Source: Streptomyces sp. NRRL WC-3549 | GTDB lineage: Bacteria; Actinomycetota; Actinomycetes; Streptomycetales; Streptomycetaceae | DNA: 10,205 bases | Assembly: GCF_000721935.1 (NCBI RefSeq) | Contig: NZ_KL585434.1 | Location: 6,986 to 17,190 of the forward strand | Reading direction: 5' to 3' | Shown: piece after piece, positions 4,370 through 10,205 of the stretch | Position numbering within the stretch: the first letter of the stretch is position 1 | Layout of the letters: every line of letters begins with the position of its first letter | The notes under the pieces: generated by a model | Databases searched by the model: none | Told to the model about the DNA's origin: nothing | The model's input: the letters and a program-made list of their open reading frames with translations, nothing else | Position numbers and translations under genes: made by a program

Positions 4370-7255
4370 ATGACCCCCCGTCGCACTCCGCTCTCCCAAC
4401 TGGAGCAGGGCATCCCCTTCGAGCAGCGCCACATCGGTCCTGACGCCGAGGCCCAGGCGAAAATGCTCGCGCAGATCGGCTACGGCTCCCTCGACGAGCT
4501 CACCGCCGCCGCGGTGCCCGACGTGATCAAGAGCGCCGAGGCGCTGGATCTTCCGGACGCGCGCACGGAGGCCGAGGTCCTGGCGGAGCTGCGCCGCCTC
4601 GCCGACCGCAACGAGGTGCTGACCCCGATGATCGGGCTCGGCTACTACGGCACGTTCACCCCGCCCGTCATCCTGCGCAACGTCATGGAGAACCCGGCGT
4701 GGTACACGGCCTACACGCCGTACCAGCCGGAGATCTCCCAGGGGCGGCTCGAGGCCCTGCTGAACTTCCAGACCGTCGTGGCCGACCTCACCGGGCTGCC
4801 CACCTCCGGTGCCTCCCTCCTCGACGAGGGCACCGCCGCCGCCGAGGCCATGGCCCTGGCCCGGCGGGTGGGCAAGGTGAAGGACGGCGTCTTCCTGGTC
4901 GACGCCGACACCCTGCCGCAGACCGTCGCGGTGCTCCGGACCCGTGCCGAACCGACCGGTGTCGAGGTGGTCGTCGCCGACCTCAGCGCCGGCATCCCCG
5001 CCGAGGCGGCCGAGCGCGGTGTCTTCGGTGTGCTGCTGCAGTACCCGGGAGCCTCGGGTGCCGTCCGCGACATCAAGCCGGTCATCGACGAGGCCCACGG
5101 CCTGGGTGCGATCGTCACCGTCGCCGCCGACCTGCTGGCGCTGACCCTGCTCACCTCGCCCGGCGAGCTGGGGGCCGACGTCGCGGTCGGCACCACGCAG
5201 CGCTTCGGTGTGCCCATGGGCTTCGGCGGGCCGCACGCGGGCTTCATGGCGGTACGCGAGAAGTTCGCGCGCAGCCTGCCCGGGCGCCTCGTCGGGGTCT
5301 CCGTCGACGCGGACGGCAACAAGGCCTACCGGCTCGCCCTGCAGACCCGCGAGCAGCACATCCGCCGTGAGAAGGCCACCAGCAACATCTGCACCGCACA
5401 GGTGCTGCTGGCCGTCATGGCCGGGATGTACGCCGTGTACCACGGACCCGAGGGCCTGCGGACGATCGCCCGGCGTACGCACCGCTACGCCGCGATCCTC
5501 GCCGAGGGGCTGCGGGGAGCGGGCGCCGACGTCGTACACGGCTCCTACTTCGACACGCTCACCGTGCGCGTCCCCGGCGGTGCCGCGGACGTGGTGGCGG
5601 GTGCCCGGGAGCGCGGGGTCAACCTGCGGCTGGTCGACGCCGACCACGTCTCCGTGGCGTGCGACGAGACCACCACCCGCGCCCACGTCGCCGCGGTCTG
5701 GGCGGCCTTCGGGGCTGCCGGCGACATCGAGGCGCTCGACGCCGAGAGCGCGGACGCGCTGCCCTCGGACCTGCTGCGCGCGGACGAGGTGCTCACCCAC
5801 CCGGTCTTCCACCGGTACCGGTCCGAGACCGCGATGCTGCGCTACCTGCGCCGGCTCGCCGACCGCGACTACGCGCTGGACCGCGGCATGATCCCGCTCG
5901 GCTCCTGCACCATGAAGCTGAACGCCACGGCCGAGATGGAGTCGATCACCTGGCCCGAGTTCGGTGCGCTGCACCCCTTCGCGCCCGCCGAGCAGGCCCA
6001 GGGCTTCCTCACCCTGATCCGGGAGCTGGAGGAGCGGCTGGCCGAGGTCACCGGCTACGACGCGGTGTCCCTCCAGCCGAACGCGGGCTCGCAGGGCGAG
6101 TTCGCCGGGCTCCTGGCCGTACGCGCGTACCACCGGGCCAACGGCGAGGAGGGGCGAACCGTCTGCCTCATCCCCTCGTCGGCGCACGGCACCAACGCGG
6201 CGAGCGCCGTGATGGCCGGGATGAAGGTCGTCGTCGTGAAGACCGCGGACGACGGCGAGGTCGACATCGCGGACCTCCGCGCCAAGATCGAGAAGCACCG
6301 TGACGAGCTCGCCGTCCTGATGATCACCTACCCCTCCACGCACGGGGTCTTCGAGGAGCACGTCGCCGACATCTGCGGAGAGGTGCACGACGCCGGCGGC
6401 CAGGTGTACGTGGACGGGGCGAACCTCAACGCCCTGGTCGGCCTCGCCCGGCCCGGCAAGTTCGGCGGCGACGTCTCGCACCTGAACCTGCACAAGACCT
6501 TCTGCATCCCCCACGGCGGCGGCGGCCCGGGCGTCGGACCGGTCGGCGTCCGCGCCCACCTGGCCCCGTACCTGCCCAACCATCCGCTCCAGCCCGCCGC
6601 GGGACCGGACACCGGTGTCGGCCCGATCTCGGCCGCCCCCTGGGGTTCGGCCGGCATCCTGCCCATCTCCTGGGCGTACGTGCGCCTCATGGGCGGCGAA
6701 GGGCTGAAGCGGGCGACGCAGGTGGCCGTCCTGGCCGCCAACTACATCGCCAAGCGCCTGGAACCGCACTTCCCGATCCTGTACACCGGCCCGGCCGGAC
6801 TCGTCGCGCACGAGTGCATCGTCGACCTGCGACCGATCTCCAAGGCGACCGGCGTCAGCATCGACGACGTCGCCAAGCGGCTGATCGACTACGGGTTCCA
6901 CTCGCCGACGATGTCGTTCCCGGTGGCCGGAACGCTGATGATCGAGCCCACCGAGAGCGAGGACCTCGCGGAGCTCGACCGGTTCTGCGACACGATGATC
7001 GCCATTCGGGGCGAGATCGAGAAGGTCGCCTCGGGCACCTGGAGCGCGGACGACAACCCGCTGCGCAACGCCCCGCACACCGCGGCCGCGCTCGGTGGCG
7101 CGTGGGAGCACCCGTACAGCCGTGAGGAGGCGGTCTTCCCGGCCGGCGTCCTGGCGTCGGACAAGTACTGGCCGCCGGTCCGCCGGATCGACGGTGCCTT
7201 CGGCGACCGCAACCTGGTGTGCTCCTGCCCGCCGCTGGACGCGTACGACCGGTAG
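4370..7255 (+). CDS. gcvP: Glycine dehydrogenase (aminomethyl-transferring), P-protein
   Basis: PLP-dependent decarboxylase of the glycine cleavage system: it removes CO2 from glycine and passes the aminomethyl group to lipoyl-GcvH. The single chain of 961 residues (E. coli 957) has both halves of the P-protein. N-terminal half: [10 protein letters not shown] (20-29), [20 protein letters not shown] (91-110) and [12 protein letters not shown]-terminal half: [10 protein letters not shown] (511-520), [30 protein letters not shown], and [16 protein letters not shown] with the PLP lysine at K709 (E. coli K706). The ATG at 4370 has AGGAGG 8 nt upstream and gives the family N-terminus; an in-frame ATG at 4292 lies within riboswitch aptamer II. 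Partners gcvT and gcvH are not in the window. Expression should respond to glycine through the leader, and a strong hairpin follows 21 nt after the stop. Confidence 0.97.
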   Translation: MTPRRTPLSQLEQGIPFEQRHIGPDAEAQAKMLAQIGYGSLDELTAAAVPDVIKSAEALDLPDARTEAEVLAELRRLADRNEVLTPMIGLGYYGTFTPPVILRNVMENPAWYTAYTPYQPEISQGRLEALLNFQTVVADLTGLPTSGASLLDEGTAAAEAMALARRVGKVKDGVFLVDADTLPQTVAVLRTRAEPTGVEVVVADLSAGIPAEAAERGVFGVLLQYPGASGAVRDIKPVIDEAHGLGAIVTVAADLLALTLLTSPGELGADVAVGTTQRFGVPMGFGGPHAGFMAVREKFARSLPGRLVGVSVDADGNKAYRLALQTREQHIRREKATSNICTAQVLLAVMAGMYAVYHGPEGLRTIARRTHRYAAILAEGLRGAGADVVHGSYFDTLTVRVPGGAADVVAGARERGVNLRLVDADHVSVACDETTTRAHVAAVWAAFGAAGDIEALDAESADALPSDLLRADEVLTHPVFHRYRSETAMLRYLRRLADRDYALDRGMIPLGSCTMKLNATAEMESITWPEFGALHPFAPAEQAQGFLTLIRELEERLAEVTGYDAVSLQPNAGSQGEFAGLLAVRAYHRANGEEGRTVCLIPSSAHGTNAASAVMAGMKVVVVKTADDGEVDIADLRAKIEKHRDELAVLMITYPSTHGVFEEHVADICGEVHDAGGQVYVDGANLNALVGLARPGKFGGDVSHLNLHKTFCIPHGGGGPGVGPVGVRAHLAPYLPNHPLQPAAGPDTGVGPISAAPWGSAGILPISWAYVRLMGGEGLKRATQVAVLAANYIAKRLEPHFPILYTGPAGLVAHECIVDLRPISKATGVSIDDVAKRLIDYGFHSPTMSFPVAGTLMIEPTESEDLAELDRFCDTMIAIRGEIEKVASGTWSADDNPLRNAPHTAAALGGAWEHPYSREEAVFPAGVLASDKYWPPVRRIDGAFGDRNLVCSCPPLDAYDR

Positions 7256-7276
7256 GGGCGACGCGGGCACACGCGT

Positions 7277-7310
7277 GGGGCCGGAGCGGACTTCTGTCCG
7301 GGCCGGCCCC
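7277..7310. terminator. Bidirectional hairpin terminator between gcvP and the DUF5999 gene
   Basis: GGGGCCGG (7277-7284) pairs with CCGGCCCC (7303-7310), and inside it CGGAC (7287-7291) pairs with GTCCG (7296-7300) around TTCT, with a 2/2 internal loop. The plus-strand side continues with a pyrimidine run TTCTCCTTCC. It lies between convergent genes, 21 nt past the gcvP stop and 26 nt past the DUF5999 stop, so it can serve both. Confidence 0.85.
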
Positions 7311-7336
7311 TTCTCCTTCCGCCGGGCCCGGCGGAC

Positions 7337-7543
7337 TCAGGCCGCCTTCAGCACCTGACCGGCGCCCGGCGTCCGGTGCGGGGCGATGATCTGGCCGTCC
7401 GGAAGCAGCTCACCGGTGTCCTCGAAGAGCAGGACGCCGTTGCACAGGAGGCTCCAGCCCTGCTCCGGGTGGTGCGCCGTCAGGCGCGCCGCCTCCCGGT
7501 CGTTGGAGTCGGCGGTCGGGCAGGGTGGCTGGTGCTGGCACAT
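7337..7543 (-). CDS. DUF5999 family mini-protein
   Basis: Small protein of 68 residues that I recognise as the Streptomyces DUF5999 type: it starts MCQHQPPCPTADSNDREAAR, continues HHPEQGWSLLCNGVLLFEDTG and ends in a PDGQIIAPHR segment. Cysteines C2, C8 and C34 and histidines H4, H24 and H25 are conspicuous in so short a chain and could bind metal, but that is inference. The function is unknown. The frame is open further upstream to 7702, but the family start is the ATG at 7543. The ribosome binding site is poor (purine run GAAAGAA about 7 nt before the ATG). The next minus-strand gene upstream is separated by a strong hairpin, so this gene should have its own promoter. Confidence 0.87.
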   Translation of the reverse strand: MCQHQPPCPTADSNDREAARLTAHHPEQGWSLLCNGVLLFEDTGELLPDGQIIAPHRTPGAGQVLKAA

Positions 7544-7840
7544 GGGTGGGTTCTTTCGCTGCGTCGAGTCGAGTGTGCTGCGTGGTGACGATGCGTGCAT
7601 GGCCGCCCCCGTATCACGTCGGTCGACTACCAGTGTTGCCCGACGGGCGTCGTTCCGCAGCGATTTGGCCCCAGCCCCCGTTCCCCTTCCCGGACGCGTC
7701 ACCCGGCCGGACGGTTCTCGGCAACTGCCCCGTCACTTCGGGTGGTTCGGGGTGACCGGACCGGGCTAGTCCGGACGGAGCGCGCGCCCCCGCCGGGGAA
7801 CCGGCGGGGGCGCGTGGTGGAGACGGAGCGGCAGCGGTGG
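7544..7840. other. Intergenic region upstream of the DUF5999 gene
   Basis: No convincing gene. The region must hold the promoter of the minus-strand DUF5999 gene, but I find no pair of -10 and -35 boxes at normal spacing. It contains a short hairpin CCGGAC/GTCCGG (7756-7774, 7-nt loop) and the long hairpin at 7783-7814. The open frames across it have codon patterns of shadows. Confidence 0.5.
7783..7814. terminator. Perfect 14-bp hairpin with GGAA tetraloop
   Basis: The arm CGCGCCCCCGCCGG (7783-7796) pairs without mismatch to 7801-7814 around GGAA, a GNRA-type tetraloop. In the minus-strand transcript it lies 26 nt past the stop of the 204-residue gene. There is no U-tract, but stem length and position make it a likely terminator or mRNA 3'-end stabiliser. 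Confidence 0.75.
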
Positions 7841-8455
7841 TCAGGCAGGGGAACCGAGCAGCCCGGAGACGCCCGGGAGGCCGGGGAGCCGGGGCGGACC
7901 GACACGCAGTGACATGACCGGCAGCAGGGCGGCGACGCGGTGCGGACGGTGGGCGGTGATGCCGGTGGGCGCGGGGGAGAGCGGCACCAGGACATCGGTC
8001 GGGGCGAGAGCCCCGCCCGCCGCGTCGTCCTCCGTGTCCTCGTGCAGCCACAGCGTGAGCATGTAGAGCTCCGGCACCGACAACAGGCGCGCCTGATAGG
8101 GCGTCGTCGCCGACTCCGCCTGGCTGACGGCGAGTTCGGTCGAGGCCAGGTAGGGGCCCTCGAAGAAGTGGGAGAAGGTCCAGCCGTCGGCGGTGAGTAC
8201 GCTGTCCGCGGCGGCGACGGTGCGTTCGCCGTCGCGCACCAGGAAGCGCCAGCCCGCGAGGCGGGTGGTCGGTACCGCCTCGGTCGGGACGATCCGGTCG
8301 AGCACATGGACGGGGAGCGGCAGTTCCAGGCTCAGCGGTCCCTGGACGGACCGGAGAGCGGGTGTGTGGGCCTCGCGGACTGCGGTGGGAGAACCGAGTG
8401 CCGCGAGAACGCTGCGCAGTGCGGGCGCGGGGGCCGGGGAAACAAGCAGCGGCAT
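7841..8455 (-). CDS. Hypothetical protein, 204 residues
   Basis: I do not recognise a named family. The protein is soluble, without signal peptide, membrane segment or cysteine. A proline/alanine/leucine-rich N-terminus (1-45) contains PALRSV twice (11-16 and 32-37). The middle looks like the folded core: GWRFLVRDGERTVAAADSVL (68-87), then GWTFSHFFEGPYLASTELAV (91-110) and LLSVPELYMLTLWLHEDTED (124-143). It reads like an alternating beta-strand and turn pattern. The C-terminus (186-204) is low in complexity (RLPGLPGVSGLLGSPA). The ATG start has GAGAGG 9 nt upstream. It is transcribed divergently from the GCS2-type ligase gene and is followed by a perfect 14-bp hairpin. Third codon positions are strongly G/C, which supports a real gene. 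Confidence 0.75.
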   Translation of the reverse strand: MPLLVSPAPAPALRSVLAALGSPTAVREAHTPALRSVQGPLSLELPLPVHVLDRIVPTEAVPTTRLAGWRFLVRDGERTVAAADSVLTADGWTFSHFFEGPYLASTELAVSQAESATTPYQARLLSVPELYMLTLWLHEDTEDDAAGGALAPTDVLVPLSPAPTGITAHRPHRVAALLPVMSLRVGPPRLPGLPGVSGLLGSPA

Positions 8456-8947
8456 AGTGGGTCGCCTCTCACTTGGGAGACACGGTGGTGCGTGGGCGGG
8501 TGCAGACGGCGGTGTCGGCGTGGCGGGGCCAGAGGAAGGCCGGTGACGGGCGGACGGGCCGGTGCGTCAACTCTCTCTGCCCCGTGCGCAGAGTTTATAC
8601 GACAAATGTTCACATGAAGTTTCGGCTAGCTGACCCGGGTATTGCCCGCAAGGCGGTTTCGAGTCCTTGAATTGCGGCTTTCCTGTCGATTCGGGACGCC
8701 GGCCGGGCCCTTCGCCAGCCATTTTCCCTATGCAGCGGTCGGCCGAAAAACGCTGGTGATTCCCCTGCGGTCGCGCGTCCTGAACTGCATATGCGGCATG
8801 CCGTTGGAATGTGCCTGGGGCCGCTCTGTCCAGACTACTGGGTACCGACCTGGCGTGGAGGCGTTACGGATCACTTCCTCGGGGCATTATCGACCGTGAT
8901 AAGAGCGGCCTGTGCCGCGGGCCGTCCACTCGAGGAGGGACCCTTCG
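8456..8947. other. Divergent intergenic region with reduced GC
   Basis: No convincing gene in 492 bp. The part at about 8590-8810 is visibly less GC-rich than the flanks (for example TTTATA at 8594-8599 and ACAAATGTTCACATGAAG at 8602-8619). It must contain the promoters of two divergent genes. On the minus strand TATAAA (8594-8599 reversed) is the best -10 for the 204-residue gene, without a good -35. Two 8-bp palindromes, GCATATGC (8787-8794) and GGCATGCC (8795-8802), abut each other. Short open frames here lack normal codon bias. Confidence 0.5.
8887..8902. repeat. Palindrome near the likely promoter of the GCS2-type gene
   Basis: TTATC (8887-8891) and GATAA (8898-8902) form an inverted repeat with a 6-bp centre, about 46 bp before the ATG. 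Both arms could also be read as -10-like (CATTAT at 8885, GATAAG at 8898), so the site may be a promoter, an operator or chance. Confidence 0.3.
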
Positions 8948-10205
8948 ATGGGTGAGAAGGTCGTGGCGGGCACCTTTGACCTGTCCGATCGGCAGGAGTA
9001 CCGCACGAAGCTCACCCGATGTCTGGAGGGGCTGGAGCGGCTCCTGGCGGACCAGCGGTTCGACCGGCCCAGGAATCTCATGGGTCTGGAGATCGAGCTG
9101 AATCTGGCGGGCTCGGACGGCATGCCGAGGATGCGGAATGCGGAGGTGCTCCAGCGCATCGCCAGCCGAGATTTCCAGACGGAGCTGGGGATGTTCAATC
9201 TGGAGGTGAACATTCTCCCGCACCGGCTCAGCGGCCGGGTATTCGACCAGCTCGCCGAGGAGCTGCGGACCGGGCTCGCATATGCCCACCGCAAAGCCGC
9301 GGAGGTCGACGCCGGGATCATGATGATCGGCATCCTGCCGACGCTCGGCCGCCACGACGTGGTCTCCGCGAACCTGTCGGACGTGGACCGGTACACCCTC
9401 CTCAACGACCAAATGGCCGCGGCCCGCGGTGAGGATTTCGTCCTCGATATCGAAGGCGTGGAGCGGCTGGTCGCCACCTCTTCCTCCATTGCCCCCGAAT
9501 CGGCCTGCACATCCGTCCAGTTGCATCTGCAGGTGACGCCGGAGCGATTCGCCGACGTGTGGAACGCGGCCCAGTCGGTCGCCGCGGTCCAGATCGCCCT
9601 CGGCGCCAACTCGCCGTTCCTGTTCGGCAAGGAGTTGTGGCGGGAGTCCAGGCCGCCGCTGTTCCAGCAGGCCACGGACGTGAGGCCGCCCGAGATCAGG
9701 AACCAGGGGGTGCGCCCCCGGACCTGGTTCGGGGAGCGGTGGGTCCGCTCGGCGTACGAGCTCTTCGAGGAGAACGTGCGCTACTACCCGCCGTTGCTGC
9801 CCATCTGTGACGACGAGGACCCGCTCCAGGTGCTCGGCGAGGGAGGCGTGCCCAGCCTGGCCGAGCTCGTCCTGCACAACGGCACCATCTACCGGTGGAA
9901 CCGGCCGGTGTACGGGCTCGCCGACGGCGTCCCCCATCTGCGGGTGGAGAACAGGGTGCTGCCCGCCGGGCCCACGGTCGTCGACGTGATCGCCAACGCC
10001 GCCTTCTACTACGGCCTGGTGCGCGCGCTGGCCGACGAGCCGCGGCCGGTGTGGACCAGGCTGCCCTTCGAGGCCGCCGCGGAGAACTTCGACACCGCGT
10101 GCCGCCACGGCATCGACGCCGAACTGCTGTGGCCGCGCCCGGGACGGTCGGGCGGGATCACGAAGGTGCCCGCGGTCAAGCTGGTGCGGGACGAACTGCT
10201 GCCGC
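8948..10205 (+). CDS. Glutamate-cysteine ligase (GCS2) family enzyme, 3' partial
   Basis: The frame is open from the ATG to the right edge, 419 full codons, and continues outside. The ribosome binding site AGGAGG (8933-8938) lies 9 nt before the ATG. Motifs of the GCS2 carboxylate-amine ligase fold appear in order: NLMGLEIELNLAG (43-55), ELGMFNLEVNILP (79-91), TSVQLHLQV (188-196), GANSPFLFG (219-227) and LRVENRVLPAGPTVVD (331-346). Such enzymes join an amino acid to the gamma-carboxyl of glutamate through an acyl phosphate. The Glu and Asn side chains in the first two motifs are the expected metal/ATP ligands. Streptomyces use mycothiol rather than glutathione, so a gamma-glutamyl-cysteine role is doubtful and the substrate is unknown. 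The sequence does not look like EgtA of ergothioneine synthesis, but I cannot exclude a relation. It diverges from the 204-residue gene. Confidence 0.85.
   Translation, partial: MGEKVVAGTFDLSDRQEYRTKLTRCLEGLERLLADQRFDRPRNLMGLEIELNLAGSDGMPRMRNAEVLQRIASRDFQTELGMFNLEVNILPHRLSGRVFDQLAEELRTGLAYAHRKAAEVDAGIMMIGILPTLGRHDVVSANLSDVDRYTLLNDQMAAARGEDFVLDIEGVERLVATSSSIAPESACTSVQLHLQVTPERFADVWNAAQSVAAVQIALGANSPFLFGKELWRESRPPLFQQATDVRPPEIRNQGVRPRTWFGERWVRSAYELFEENVRYYPPLLPICDDEDPLQVLGEGGVPSLAELVLHNGTIYRWNRPVYGLADGVPHLRVENRVLPAGPTVVDVIANAAFYYGLVRALADEPRPVWTRLPFEAAAENFDTACRHGIDAELLWPRPGRSGGITKVPAVKLVRDELLP

Noticed and set aside
4292..4372. In-frame upstream ATG at 4292 as the gcvP start
   Set aside because: It lies inside riboswitch aptamer II and adds 26 residues absent from the family; the ATG at 4370 has AGGAGG at proper spacing.
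3385..4443. Plus-strand open frame of 352 codons across the PRC gene and the riboswitch
   Set aside because: It spans three unrelated elements in another frame, with Arg/Gly-rich, non-homologous product; its end overlaps gcvP.
3485..7270. Minus-strand open frame of 1261 codons antisense to gcvP
   Set aside because: It mirrors the GC-biased third positions of gcvP, has His/Arg/Gly-rich composition typical of shadow frames and no recognisable motif.
8655..8666. tRNA-like T-loop GGTTTCGAGTCC
   Set aside because: The flanking bases do not form a T-stem and no acceptor or anticodon arm can be built around it.
8642..8899. 85-codon plus-strand open frame in the divergent intergenic region
   Set aside because: No ribosome binding site, no Streptomyces codon bias, and it covers the likely promoter area.
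8864..10108. Minus-strand open frame of 414 codons opposite the GCS2-type gene
   Set aside because: Shadow frame; the plus strand carries the full ordered motif set of a known family with a good ribosome binding site.
1..10205. Mobile elements, CRISPR arrays, toxin-antitoxin or defence genes
   Set aside because: No transposase or integrase motifs, no spaced direct-repeat array and no matching small gene pairs were found.

Overview
The window reads as chromosomal DNA of a high-GC actinobacterium, almost certainly Streptomyces or a close relative. Codon third positions are nearly all G or C, GTG starts are common, -10 boxes are of the TAGGGT type with little or no leader, and several proteins match Streptomyces families I recognise (a DUF5999 mini-protein, a PRC-barrel protein with its characteristic tail, an actinobacterial Pol IV with a C-terminal extension).

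Layout. (1) 1-2026, plus strand: a MerR-type regulator of the FtsR/Rv1828 type, cut at the left edge; a bifunctional-nuclease (BFN/DUF151) protein; and a second MerR-type regulator of the Rv1830 (McdR/ResR) type. From memory, M. tuberculosis has the same order, Rv1828-Rv1829-Rv1830, followed by gcvB (Rv1832) and preceded by gcvH and garA. (2) 2099-3945: a Y-family DNA polymerase IV, and a PRC-barrel gene on the minus strand whose end overlaps it by 79 bp. (3) 4061-7310: a promoter, a tandem glycine riboswitch with a kink-turn leader, a candidate translational expression platform, gcvP (glycine dehydrogenase), and a strong hairpin terminator. (4) 7337-8455, minus strand: a 68-residue DUF5999 protein and an unrecognised 204-residue conserved-looking protein, separated by a 14-bp perfect hairpin. 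(5) 8456-8947: an intergenic region, less GC-rich than its surroundings, between divergent genes. (6) 8948 to the right edge: a GCS2-type glutamate-cysteine-ligase family enzyme, cut off by the window.

How it fits together. The left block combines cell-division-type and growth-type regulators with central glycine metabolism. GcvP is the decarboxylating P-protein of the glycine cleavage system; its partners GcvT and GcvH are not here, so the riboswitch is the visible link between glycine level and gcvP output. Pol IV and the PRC protein sit between the conserved regulator block and gcvP. The right part has no obvious pathway link to the left.

I see no mobile element, CRISPR array, rRNA or convincing tRNA. 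No wholly new system is evident. The most interesting points are the riboswitch architecture with its competing hairpins, the extended Pol IV C-terminus with a tandem hexapeptide repeat, the Pol IV/PRC 3' overlap, operator-like repeats near three promoters, and two poorly understood right-hand genes.
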